Positions 50,082-58,498 of a DNA stretch of 64,000 bases are shown here, piece after piece. Source of the stretch: Legionella sp. (GTDB lineage Bacteria; Pseudomonadota; Gammaproteobacteria; Legionellales; Legionellaceae); NCBI GenBank assembly GCA_031291095.1, contig JARLJR010000083.1, positions 107,992 to 171,991 on the forward strand. The letters run 5' to 3'. Positions within the stretch are counted from its first letter, which is position 1; each line of letters opens with the position of its first letter. Made by a program: the position numbers and the translations under genes. The notes under the pieces were generated by a model. That model was not told the DNA's origin, did not search any database, and was given only the letters and a program-made list of their open reading frames with translations.

Positions 50082-51425
50082 TTATACGGTTCTTGAAATT
50101 GCCTTGGAATATAAGGACATTTCAGGGCTAAGTCTTACTTTATTATCTTCTTGGACTTCAATATATTCTTCATTCAAATCCTGTACCTTCTGAACAGGTT
50201 TCTTAGAAAAATGTGCTTCTTTAATAAGGTTTAACTTATTAAGGTATGCTTCTTCGGAACCTTCAAATTCGACGGACTCTGATAGTGAAGCAAACTTTTC
50301 GATCTGATCAACTGGTAGACCCTTTGATGCTTCAAGGAATACATACTCCTTAGCAGCTTCTGTTAGGCTATCATTTAACTCAGAATTTACAGTCATAAGT
50401 TCGTCAATACGACCTTCCAACTCTTCGTTCTTTTCAATCAAGGATTCAATAACTGACACCTTGTCTTCTGGAACGTCAATGTAATGGTCTTCAAACAAAG
50501 TCTTAAGACCATCAATAAAGTTTTCCATTAGTCTGTTGCGTAGTGCTGATTCTACGGCAATCGCATTTTCTTCTAGCCACTTCTTTGAAGATGCTTCTAG
50601 ATATGCTTCAACCTTTTCGTTGAGTTCATCATGAATTGTAGTAAGTTCTTCATTAAGAGTTGCTTCGTATGCTTCTTCTAGCTTTTCGGTTTCAACAAGG
50701 ACTCTTGCAGTAACTGCTGATTCAAAAAGTGTAGTTGCCTTAATTTTAAATTCTTCGGTAAGTTCCTCACCAGAGAAAAGATCTTCAATAGCTTCTTTTG
50801 CTACTGTCTTTGCATCGATAGTATGCTTATTCTTTGCAGCTACACCAGCAGGAACATTCTTGGCTTCTGTGCCAATCTGAGAAATTGATTTATTGAAAAA
50901 GTCGATAAGATCACCCTTTTCCATCTTAGCGAACACACCGAGTGCTCTGGTAATCGCTTCTAGCTTTGACTTCGGATCAGAAATTGATTCTGCACCCGGA
51001 TGTAAGGAAGAAGCTGCTAATGTTTCTTCATCGACGTTCATTTCTTTTTCTCCGATCTGTTTTTTTACGTTGGCTTTAATTTTTGCACCACCATGTACTT
51101 TACGCATGGCTAGATGTAAGCCGCTTTCTCTTTTTGGATCATTTTTGCCGAAAGCAGCAGCCAAACCTTTTTCGTGATAGTCTCTAATCTTAACTATTCC
51201 AAGTTCTTGTAATGGAACAACTTCTTCTTTAATTTGTCCATCAACCAACCAATCAATTGACATTTCTGTTTCAGTAATTGATGTGACAACGCCTTCGATG
51301 CCATCTTTGTCTTCAAGAACATCACCAACTTCATAAGTGATCTCAGTGTCTTCGACTACAGATTCAGTGATAACTTCATTCTTAGACTCAACAATATTGC
51401 GAGCAGCGTCGATTAAATTCCCCAT
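50082..51425 (-). CDS. 22: Prohead core scaffold gp22 (extended)
   Basis: 447 residues, much longer than T4 gp22 (269). The C-terminal half (VETEKLEEAYEATLNEELTT, KWLEENAIAVESALRNRLME, NFIDGLKTLFEDHYIDVPED) is clearly gp22. The N-terminal part carries an extra small beta domain (YEVGDVLEDKDGIEGVVTSI) and a basic region. The ATG at 51425 (MGNLIDAARN) fits the AAGGA site. It forms the core on which gp23 assembles and is degraded by gp21. Confidence 0.88.
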   Translation of the reverse strand: MGNLIDAARNIVESKNEVITESVVEDTEITYEVGDVLEDKDGIEGVVTSITETEMSIDWLVDGQIKEEVVPLQELGIVKIRDYHEKGLAAAFGKNDPKRESGLHLAMRKVHGGAKIKANVKKQIGEKEMNVDEETLAASSLHPGAESISDPKSKLEAITRALGVFAKMEKGDLIDFFNKSISQIGTEAKNVPAGVAAKNKHTIDAKTVAKEAIEDLFSGEELTEEFKIKATTLFESAVTARVLVETEKLEEAYEATLNEELTTIHDELNEKVEAYLEASSKKWLEENAIAVESALRNRLMENFIDGLKTLFEDHYIDVPEDKVSVIESLIEKNEELEGRIDELMTVNSELNDSLTEAAKEYVFLEASKGLPVDQIEKFASLSESVEFEGSEEAYLNKLNLIKEAHFSKKPVQKVQDLNEEYIEVQEDNKVRLSPEMSLYSKAISRTV

Positions 51426-51459
51426 TAGAATATGTTCCTTCAAATTTATTTGTTACTTG

Positions 51460-51467
51460 TATTTATT
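51460..51467 (-). promoter_or_regulatory. Late-type promoter element (AATAAATA)
   Basis: 7/8 match to the late box, 35 bp upstream of gene 22. Confidence 0.55.
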
Positions 51468-51533
51468 ATTTTAGTTCGTTTGAGTTTTTCTAATATATGC
51501 GTAAACATAATATTTAAAATCAGTCATTGATGA

Positions 51534-52211
51534 TTAGAGTTTTGATACTTCGTTTAGGAAATGTTCAAACATCATCATCTTTGATGTCTCAATTTCCTTA
51601 ATTGTCATTCTTTTTAGTCTCTGTTTTGCAACATCCATCTGTTCTTCTACCCATGTATCTCTACCAACATCCCACCAATAGGAAACGTTTTCCATAAGGC
51701 CGGTAACATATGCATTATATGCTGATGGATCTGAAACGACGTCACCCGGAGTGGCAAGTCTAAAATCTGACTGAACTTCCATTAAACCGTCTTTACGCTG
51801 CTTAAGTGTTCCAACACCACGAGTTGAAATACCAAGATTTGCACCGTCTTCAATTAGGTTACGAATAATCTGACCCATCGGTGTAGTAGCAACTTTTGCT
51901 TTACCAACATAATAATTACCTTCACGGACCAAGGACTTATGGTAAATTGCAGCTTCTTTGAGAGTAATAGTTGGTCCTGTTGGATGATCAAGTTGACCAT
52001 AGGCACAGTTATTGTTAATCTTTTCTATGATATAACGTTCAATAACTGGAACTAGAACTTGTTCAGAATAAATTCTCCGGTTCTTATTTGGGTCGTTCAT
52101 CTGGATAAAATTACCAGTAATGAAAAGGTTTTTCTTACCTTCTGCTGCTGTTTCAGTAATAAATTCAACTGATTCGTTTAATTCACAAAGAAGTTTTGCA
52201 TGTTCGTCCAT
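51534..52211 (-). CDS. 21: Prohead core protease gp21
   Basis: 225 residues, near T4 gp21 (212). The herpesvirus-type serine protease pattern is present: NRRIYSEQVLVP, AYGQLDHPTGPTI (catalytic His) and LGISTRGVGTLK (catalytic Ser). It cleaves scaffold and capsid proteins after (I/L)xE-type sites during head maturation. Confidence 0.92.
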   Translation of the reverse strand: MDEHAKLLCELNESVEFITETAAEGKKNLFITGNFIQMNDPNKNRRIYSEQVLVPVIERYIIEKINNNCAYGQLDHPTGPTITLKEAAIYHKSLVREGNYYVGKAKVATTPMGQIIRNLIEDGANLGISTRGVGTLKQRKDGLMEVQSDFRLATPGDVVSDPSAYNAYVTGLMENVSYWWDVGRDTWVEEQMDVAKQRLKRMTIKEIETSKMMMFEHFLNEVSKL

Positions 52212-52212
52212 T

Positions 52213-52701
52213 TTAGTTGCCTTCTTGTGTTAAGTCTGGTCGGGTTTCAATATGACAAAGCTTGAAACCTTTTTTAATCATTTTCTTATGATCGTCTGTT
52301 GTTTTAATATGAGCTAAGGCAGATAAAGGAGTCATAGAACCACCATGTTCTGCCATTAGTTTTTTCTTAATAATTCTTTTACCATGTGTTGGATGGTCAT
52401 AAATTCCTGACGCAAGCCAAACTGCTGATTTTACTTCACTTTCTGTAATTGATTCTTTCATACCTCTGCGAAGCATTTTCTTGTAATAGGAATCAACATG
52501 AGAACATTCGTATTGCTGTATCTTTTTGCTCTTTGACCAAAATTCAGCATTCATTTCTTGGGCATTCTTGAGAGCATCATCTTGGCGTCCATATTTTGAA
52601 TGGATGTTACCTTCTCGGTCGTGAATGTACCACTTGGGTTCTGGAGGAGATTTTTTATCTTCTTTTTTCTCCGCTTCGATGATGTCTCTAAGAATTTTCA
52701 T
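52213..52701 (-). CDS. Putative head-core protein with WxxxD-G module
   Basis: 162 residues, basic. Residues about 22-65 (PKWYIHDREGNIHSKYGRQD... AQEMNAEFWSKSKK) match a module in the ART-domain protein (EEWSVYDQKTGKIISKHGEH... ARELNSAEWDKTKK). It occupies the slot of T4 67/68 between 20 and 21, so it may be a core or packaged internal protein. Function inferred from position. Confidence 0.6.
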   Translation of the reverse strand: MKILRDIIEAEKKEDKKSPPEPKWYIHDREGNIHSKYGRQDDALKNAQEMNAEFWSKSKKIQQYECSHVDSYYKKMLRRGMKESITESEVKSAVWLASGIYDHPTHGKRIIKKKLMAEHGGSMTPLSALAHIKTTDDHKKMIKKGFKLCHIETRPDLTQEGN

Positions 52702-52719
52702 TACATCTTACTCTGTCTA

Positions 52720-53910
52720 TTACTTATTCTTTTCTTTTTCATATTCAGCGGTGCCATCAGCATTTCTTTTCTTGACCTTGAACTTTTCCTTGTTTTCTGG
52801 ATCTGATGTACCATCTGGATACTGGTTTACTTTGCCTTCATCGACAACTTCTTCATACATTGGAATGCCAGCTTTAGTAAGCATTTCTTTTGCTGTTGAA
52901 GCAGCCTTATTATGTGAATCGGCTCTCTTGCCTAATTCATTTGCAACTGTGTCAAAATGCTTACCAATATCAGTTGTTCTACCATATTGATGTGCCTTAC
53001 GAAGCATCTCGACAGACTCATTAGAAAATTGACTTGCTAGACGATAATGATGCTGATGCTTAACCCGAAGTGTATTAACGTTATTTGCTTCTGTTAGATC
53101 AAGACTTTCGTCAATGTCGAAACTTTCGTTGACATCTTCAACTTCTGGCTTAAGTTCGACAACGTCGACACCTTCTCCAAATAATTCCTTGCCGATAACC
53201 TGTTCAAAAGCTTCAGAAAGAATAGTTACACGTTCTTGTAGCTTGACAAAATAAGCTTTCTCAAATTCAAGTGGTTTTACGTCAAGAATAAACTCTAGGA
53301 TGTCTGAATGATCTTCCTTCATAACGTGTTTTTCTGCTTTGTTAATTGAGTCTACCATTTTCTTATCCGCTTCCTTATCTTTCTTTGTTCCGTCAACATA
53401 ACCAGCTTTCTTGTCGACGCGCTTATCTTCTTTTGAATCTTCCCATTCACGATTAGTAATTTCTTGGACTTCAGATTCTGCAGCAACTTCTGCCATAGTT
53501 GTGTCTTCTTCTTTGGTTACAAAATCTGGTTTTTGATTATTTCTGCCAATACGTTTCCATGCTTTAACTGCATTTGTTCTTTTTTCACTATTATTATCAC
53601 CTTTAGAAAAAGCAATTCTATTTGCAGAATCAACAATGTCCTTCTTCATACCAGTTTTAACTGTATGTAGGTTTTTCTTGAATTTATTCTCTGCGTTGCC
53701 TTCATCAATAACTGTAGACTCGGCAGCGACCTGAGTCTTATTCATATCCTGCTTTGGTCCCTTACCAAGACGAGTTCCTTTGCGATCTACTTCTTTTGTT
53801 TTTGATGCAGAGAAAACTTCTGGACCATTACCAGATGGGTCTTTTGTAAATTCTGTTTTTTGTACTGCAGCGAACTTTTTTTCGCCCTTGGCAAGTGGTT
53901 CAAAAGTCAT
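52720..53910 (-). CDS. Putative prohead core protein
   Basis: 396 residues, strongly charged. VIDE (67-70) matches the prohead protease consensus. A compact segment (SDILEFILDVKPLEFEKAYF, VKLQERVTILSEAFEQVIGK) about residues 206-245 looks like the conserved part of head-core proteins, and a helical region (VKHQHHYRLASQFSNESVEM) follows. It is between portal 20 and 21 where T4 has core genes 67 and 68, and has two overlapping late boxes upstream. Confidence 0.65.
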   Translation of the reverse strand: MTFEPLAKGEKKFAAVQKTEFTKDPSGNGPEVFSASKTKEVDRKGTRLGKGPKQDMNKTQVAAESTVIDEGNAENKFKKNLHTVKTGMKKDIVDSANRIAFSKGDNNSEKRTNAVKAWKRIGRNNQKPDFVTKEEDTTMAEVAAESEVQEITNREWEDSKEDKRVDKKAGYVDGTKKDKEADKKMVDSINKAEKHVMKEDHSDILEFILDVKPLEFEKAYFVKLQERVTILSEAFEQVIGKELFGEGVDVVELKPEVEDVNESFDIDESLDLTEANNVNTLRVKHQHHYRLASQFSNESVEMLRKAHQYGRTTDIGKHFDTVANELGKRADSHNKAASTAKEMLTKAGIPMYEEVVDEGKVNQYPDGTSDPENKEKFKVKKRNADGTAEYEKEKNK

Positions 53911-53932
53911 TGTTTAATTTCCTCTTTTATTG

Positions 53933-53946
53933 TATTTATATTTATA
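53933..53946 (-). promoter_or_regulatory. Double late promoter TATAAATATAAATA
   Basis: Two overlapping perfect boxes (53933-53940 and 53939-53946), 23 bp upstream of 52720-53910, in the short gap after the portal gene. Confidence 0.8.
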
Positions 53947-53947
53947 A

Positions 53948-55618
53948 TTATTTTACCGCGTATTGATTGCTTCCGCGCTTATGTCTTACCTTAGCATCCC
54001 CACCAATAAAAGATTGTTGTGGGTTTTCTTGCTGTTCAACATCCATCGCCATACCCGGAATACCTGTTCCATCATCAGGTGGTGGTGGCTGATTGAGCAA
54101 CATATTAAATTGTTCATCATTCTTTTCTAGTGCAATTTCTCTATCAATTTGCTGCATATCTTCGAGAGTCTGTTTAAGAATGTTAGTTCTAATCCATTTT
54201 GCAGAAACATATTTTCCTTGATATGGATCAATAACTGCGAGTAATTGATAACGCTGATTAAGGACATTCATATCCTTCATTTCAGCGAAGTAATTATCTC
54301 TTGCGAAGTCGAACTTAATGTGAGGAGAAATCTCATTCCAAGTTTCCCAAGAAATAAGACCCTTAAGAATTAACTGTCTCTCGAGAACTTGCATAAACAA
54401 ATCCCCAAAATTTACACGCATTCTAGAAATAAACTTAGAGAACTTAATTTCTTGTCTTGAAATTTCTGTGTCAGCACCAAGCTGGAATGGATTGGTTGAC
54501 TCTAAACGAGCAACTGGAATATTTAAAGCACCGTAGAATTTCTTCTGGAAGTATAGAACATCATCTAATTGTCCAAGAGTTTGGCCACCCGGAAGTGTGG
54601 TGACTTCTGTACCACGTCCACCTTCACGACGAGGGAGCCAATAATCTTCAAGCATTGTTGTAAATTTACGATCATCAACGACAGTGCCTGTAGTGGAATC
54701 ATATACAACACGATTCTTATGTTTTGTCATAAGTTCGGTCATGTATTGTTCAGCTTTTAATTTAGGCAAATTACCAACATCAACATACCAAACTCTACGT
54801 TCTGGTGCGCGTGATAATCTGTAAATAATAACTGCTTGTTCTAGAGTAGTTAATTCATTTAAGACCTTAATTGCCTTATGCATATAACCTAATACAAGTT
54901 TACCTGCATTATCGGTTAACCCGGAAGTAACGTGGACAATCGAATCTCTAGCAACTTTAACACCAACATTTGTTCCATGCTGAACCGGAGAACCAGCAGC
55001 GCCAGCAACAAAACCATTTTCATTGTAGATGTAATAAACGTTCTTGACTTTTGTTTGTTCAAAAAGAGGATCACCACCTCTGCCTGTATTTAACCTTGTT
55101 TTATCCTTGATAACCTCACGGACTTTTCTAATTTTACGTGGGTCAATATATCTTAATTCAAGAATACCTTCATTAAGGTGGTCCTTATCAATGACAACAT
55201 GATAATATAAACGACCGTCGACATACCATTTGCGTGTAATATCATAAGCTTTTTTATTAAATTGTAGTAATCTGAGGACTTCGTCAAATTCTTCAAACAG
55301 AACCTTCTTGACGTTTTCTGGTTGTTTAACATTATCTAAGATGATCTTGACAATATCTTGTTCATCTGTGCAAACTAATTCATTAACAATTTCGTCAATA
55401 GCTGCATCACATTCAGGATTGAAAGACATATCCCGATATTTTGTTACCAATTCTGCTTCGTTACGAATAGAACCATCTAAATCTACTGCGGTTCCATAAG
55501 CACCACCAACTGCGGATACGACTAAAGCGCCATCGTCCTGTGTACGTGGCTCTAGAGAAACATTTTCGTTCTCCGACTTTACTTTTCGTTTAATCTCAAA
55601 ACCAAACATTGAAGCCAA
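53948..55618 (-). CDS. 20: Portal protein gp20
   Basis: 556 residues, near T4 gp20 (524). Recognisable parts: RNEAELVTKYRDMSFNPECD, AIDEIVNELV, LRYIDPRKIRKVREV, LTTLEQAVIIYRLSRAPERR (highly conserved in gp20), NIPVARLESTNPFQLG and EISRQEIKFSKFISRMR. It forms the dodecameric ring for DNA entry and head-tail joining. Confidence 0.95.
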   Translation of the reverse strand: MASMFGFEIKRKVKSENENVSLEPRTQDDGALVVSAVGGAYGTAVDLDGSIRNEAELVTKYRDMSFNPECDAAIDEIVNELVCTDEQDIVKIILDNVKQPENVKKVLFEEFDEVLRLLQFNKKAYDITRKWYVDGRLYYHVVIDKDHLNEGILELRYIDPRKIRKVREVIKDKTRLNTGRGGDPLFEQTKVKNVYYIYNENGFVAGAAGSPVQHGTNVGVKVARDSIVHVTSGLTDNAGKLVLGYMHKAIKVLNELTTLEQAVIIYRLSRAPERRVWYVDVGNLPKLKAEQYMTELMTKHKNRVVYDSTTGTVVDDRKFTTMLEDYWLPRREGGRGTEVTTLPGGQTLGQLDDVLYFQKKFYGALNIPVARLESTNPFQLGADTEISRQEIKFSKFISRMRVNFGDLFMQVLERQLILKGLISWETWNEISPHIKFDFARDNYFAEMKDMNVLNQRYQLLAVIDPYQGKYVSAKWIRTNILKQTLEDMQQIDREIALEKNDEQFNMLLNQPPPPDDGTGIPGMAMDVEQQENPQQSFIGGDAKVRHKRGSNQYAVK

Positions 55619-55643
55619 TTCATAATCTCCTAATAGAAAAAGA

Positions 55644-55673
55644 AAAGGGAGAGACGCAATTGGCTCTCCCTTT
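55644..55673 (-). terminator. Rho-independent terminator after gene 19
   Basis: 10-bp stem (aaagggagag type, 55644-55653, with 55664-55673) followed on the minus strand by TTTTCTTTTTC. Two further hairpins (GACAC/GTGTC, 55678-55694; GCCTGT/ACAGGC, about 55699-55720) lie between it and the gene 19 stop. Confidence 0.88.
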
Positions 55674-55723
55674 AGTTAGACACCCAAAGAGTGTCAAGAG
55701 CCTGTTTATTATGGTACAGGCGT

Positions 55724-56329
55724 TTAGCTTGAACTTGTTCCAGTAGCATCATTCTGGTATGAGATTGAAGTTCCGACTGCAGCAGATTCATCTGGGAGCC
55801 AGTAATCGTAAGCAAATTGAACTTGGAAGGTTTCAACTCTATTCTTATCTTCCCATGAAAGTTGAATTGGACCAACTAATCTTGGCCAAGCACCAATCAT
55901 AGTATAAGCACGGATAATTGTTCCATCCTTACCATATTGATAGATACTAAAATCTGCCTTATAATTTTCTTGGTTAAGACCGGGTTGTCTAACATTGGTT
56001 TGAATTCCATTAATGGAATTAGCCCAAGATTCGAACATCTCACGAACAAGGAAGTCCTCATCGTTCATGACTGTTACTGTCCAATCATCAAATTCTTGCG
56101 GACCGGCAACCTTAATATCTCTACCAAAATATGGAACAGGAATTTGACCAAGACGAGCTGGAGGCAGTTCGGAACCCTGACAAGCATAAGTAAACTTTGC
56201 TACACCAGAAGTATCGAGCTGCATCATATTTTCTAGGCCACCACTAGAAACCTGAATTTGGAATAGTGACGGACGAGCGCCACCATATACCAAACCATTC
56301 TGGATAAACTGTGAAATATCGAACGCCAT
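55724..56329 (-). CDS. 19: Tail tube protein gp19
   Basis: 201 residues, near T4 gp19 (163). NGLVYGGARPSLFQIQVSSG, TYACQGSELPPARLGQIPVP, YFGRDIKVAGPQEFDDWTVT and NDEDFLVREMFESWANSING match the family. It polymerises into the inner tail tube. The C-terminus is Ser/Thr-rich. Its order after 18 and before 20 is that of T4. Confidence 0.93.
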   Translation of the reverse strand: MAFDISQFIQNGLVYGGARPSLFQIQVSSGGLENMMQLDTSGVAKFTYACQGSELPPARLGQIPVPYFGRDIKVAGPQEFDDWTVTVMNDEDFLVREMFESWANSINGIQTNVRQPGLNQENYKADFSIYQYGKDGTIIRAYTMIGAWPRLVGPIQLSWEDKNRVETFQVQFAYDYWLPDESAAVGTSISYQNDATGTSSS

Positions 56330-56361
56330 TTTTATTTCCTTATTATTTGTTTGTTTTTATA

Positions 56362-56369
56362 TATTTATA
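56362..56369 (-). promoter_or_regulatory. T4-type late promoter for gene 19
   Basis: Perfect TATAAATA, 33 bp upstream of gene 19, abutting the stop codon of gene 18. Confidence 0.82.
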
Positions 56370-58433
56370 TTAACCACCAAACGATCCAACAACGGTTGAG
56401 AAGCTAACATCCGTACCAACGGCAATGAAGTTTAGATTGACCCAATTGATTGAACGTGCTGGTTTAATATAGATATCACCCACAAACTGATTAGCATCTA
56501 CAACAGAACCCGGATTATTATCTGTATCGCATTTAACAAGGAATGCAGTAATACCACGTCCACCTTGAACACTTCTTAGATAAGGAGTGACTAGGTTACG
56601 GAACTGGCTTCTTGTAAAGTCGTCATTAAATTCGAAGAGTGAATATTGTGCAGCAGTAGAAATTGCATTTTCAAGCACAATAAAGAGTCTACGAACATTA
56701 ATTCTATCAAAAGCAGAAGGTTTTGCCTGTAGTGTTTTATCACCATAAAGGATAGTTCCTTTACCGGGGAATGTAACAACAGGGTTAACCCTGTTTGAAT
56801 AAAGTTGATCACGATCTGGTTTTGATGGATTATAAGCAAGGCGAATAACATTCTTAATGTTTCCACGGGTATATCCAGCTGGAGACCACCAAGGAGCATT
56901 AGTATCATCTGTTTGTGCACAAAGACCAGCAATATCACCATTAAGTGGAATCCAACGATAAACATCATTATATTTATCGTACATATACTTATAACCAGAA
57001 TCCATAACTCCATATGAAGTATCACGGAATTGGTTTGCGATATTTAATATTGATGTGAGTTCTTGACCCTTATTGTTAACAACTGCAGACTTGTTTGGTG
57101 AAACAAACACAACGCAATCTTTACGAATTGAAGCAATGTTATCAATTAGATAGTTTCCAAGCTGTTCTCCATATAGACCACCAAGTGATTTACCTGCTAA
57201 TACCAATGAAATTACAGTTGTTTCCTTGTTATTGAAAACATTATAAGCATTAGTAACATCTGAGATTGAAACAGCGTTTTCGTTTGGTCCATCAGAACCA
57301 CCAACAAATTGAATGTTTAATACAGAATTGTTAGTTGAAGTAGCAAGTGTCTGTGCTGTTGCAGAAAATGCACCAGTACGGTCATTAGCAAACCAAATAT
57401 ACTGAGATCCTCCATTAATAACATCTGCGTAATAATTGTCGTTACCTGAATTATCAACGGCATTGTTAGCGCGTGAAACACCAGCAAATACTTCAAGAAC
57501 TGTTCCAGCAGTAGAACTAAAATAACCACCTTGGTCAACAACGACAACATGAACTTCGTCATTTGCTGCAGTGTTACCATAAGTTGCTTGGTATGTTGAC
57601 TGTCCGGGAGCACCTGTTACATTGTTATAGAATTCCCAATAACGCTGGACTGTCTGACCTGTCCAGTTAGATGCTAGACGATAAGGAGTTGTAAATGTTA
57701 GGTTAATAACTGAAGTGTTTCCACCAACAGTAACTGGTGCAGTTAAAGTAGCAACCTTAACATATTGTGTTCCGATTGTTGAATTGCCAACGTAAATCTG
57801 ATCGCCAACTGATAAGCTAGAATAAACTGAAGTAGCAAGAGAAGTTGCATCAGTAAGAACACCTGCACCTTGTGGAGAAACAACGATCATAGCATTTGAT
57901 GAACCAGCATTAATCGAAAGTAAACCAGTTGCTACTGCGCTGTTAACGACAAGATTTGAAGAATATGCATTCTGTGAATCACAAACAGAAACTCTTAAGG
58001 AGTTGCCGGGAGAACCGGGATATTTTGCAACCCATAAGACGTTCGTATCAAAAGTGTTTTGTTTTGCATTGTAGTAGTTGTCTACATTGAGAACAACTTG
58101 AGCAGTGAGGTTCGCGACCGTACCGACGTTTGCAATAGCAGTTAAAGCTGATGTTGTGTTGCTTGAAGTTGTAGTATTTGCTGCTCTTGATACAAGAAGT
58201 GCGGCAGAATATGATAGGAATGAAGATCCTACAAACCAAGTTTCACCATTGAAAGTTGATGGGTAACCGAAACGATTAGAAAAATCAGTTTCAGAAGAAA
58301 CTAAAGTAGGAACACCAACTGGACCCCATTGAAAGACACCAGCAAAAGCGCCTACTGATGTAGATACTGCAGGGATAATCGTAGTGAGATCAATCTCATT
58401 TGTTGATACCGCAGGTGAAAGATAATTAGGCAT
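56370..58433 (-). CDS. 18: Tail sheath protein gp18
   Basis: 687 residues, near T4 gp18 (659). The start (LSPAVSTNEIDLTTIIPAVS, TSVGAFAGVFQWGPVG) and the C-terminal core (YNPSKPDRDQLYSNRVNPVV, TFPGKGTILYGDKTLQAKPS, DRINVRRLFIVLENAISTAA) are typical. It forms the contractile sheath around the tube. Confidence 0.95.
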   Translation of the reverse strand: MPNYLSPAVSTNEIDLTTIIPAVSTSVGAFAGVFQWGPVGVPTLVSSETDFSNRFGYPSTFNGETWFVGSSFLSYSAALLVSRAANTTTSSNTTSALTAIANVGTVANLTAQVVLNVDNYYNAKQNTFDTNVLWVAKYPGSPGNSLRVSVCDSQNAYSSNLVVNSAVATGLLSINAGSSNAMIVVSPQGAGVLTDATSLATSVYSSLSVGDQIYVGNSTIGTQYVKVATLTAPVTVGGNTSVINLTFTTPYRLASNWTGQTVQRYWEFYNNVTGAPGQSTYQATYGNTAANDEVHVVVVDQGGYFSSTAGTVLEVFAGVSRANNAVDNSGNDNYYADVINGGSQYIWFANDRTGAFSATAQTLATSTNNSVLNIQFVGGSDGPNENAVSISDVTNAYNVFNNKETTVISLVLAGKSLGGLYGEQLGNYLIDNIASIRKDCVVFVSPNKSAVVNNKGQELTSILNIANQFRDTSYGVMDSGYKYMYDKYNDVYRWIPLNGDIAGLCAQTDDTNAPWWSPAGYTRGNIKNVIRLAYNPSKPDRDQLYSNRVNPVVTFPGKGTILYGDKTLQAKPSAFDRINVRRLFIVLENAISTAAQYSLFEFNDDFTRSQFRNLVTPYLRSVQGGRGITAFLVKCDTDNNPGSVVDANQFVGDIYIKPARSINWVNLNFIAVGTDVSFSTVVGSFGG

Positions 58434-58473
58434 TTTGTCGAAGCTCCTATATTTTAATAATAATTCTTTCTTG

Positions 58474-58481
58474 TATTTATA
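58474..58481 (-). promoter_or_regulatory. T4-type late promoter for gene 18
   Basis: Perfect TATAAATA, 41 bp upstream of gene 18, in the gap after terminase. Confidence 0.82.
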
Positions 58482-58498
58482 AAAATATGTTCTTTGGA

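Noticed and set aside
56591-57025. 144-residue hydrophobic frame inside the tail sheath gene.
   Set aside because: Out-of-frame shadow of gp18.
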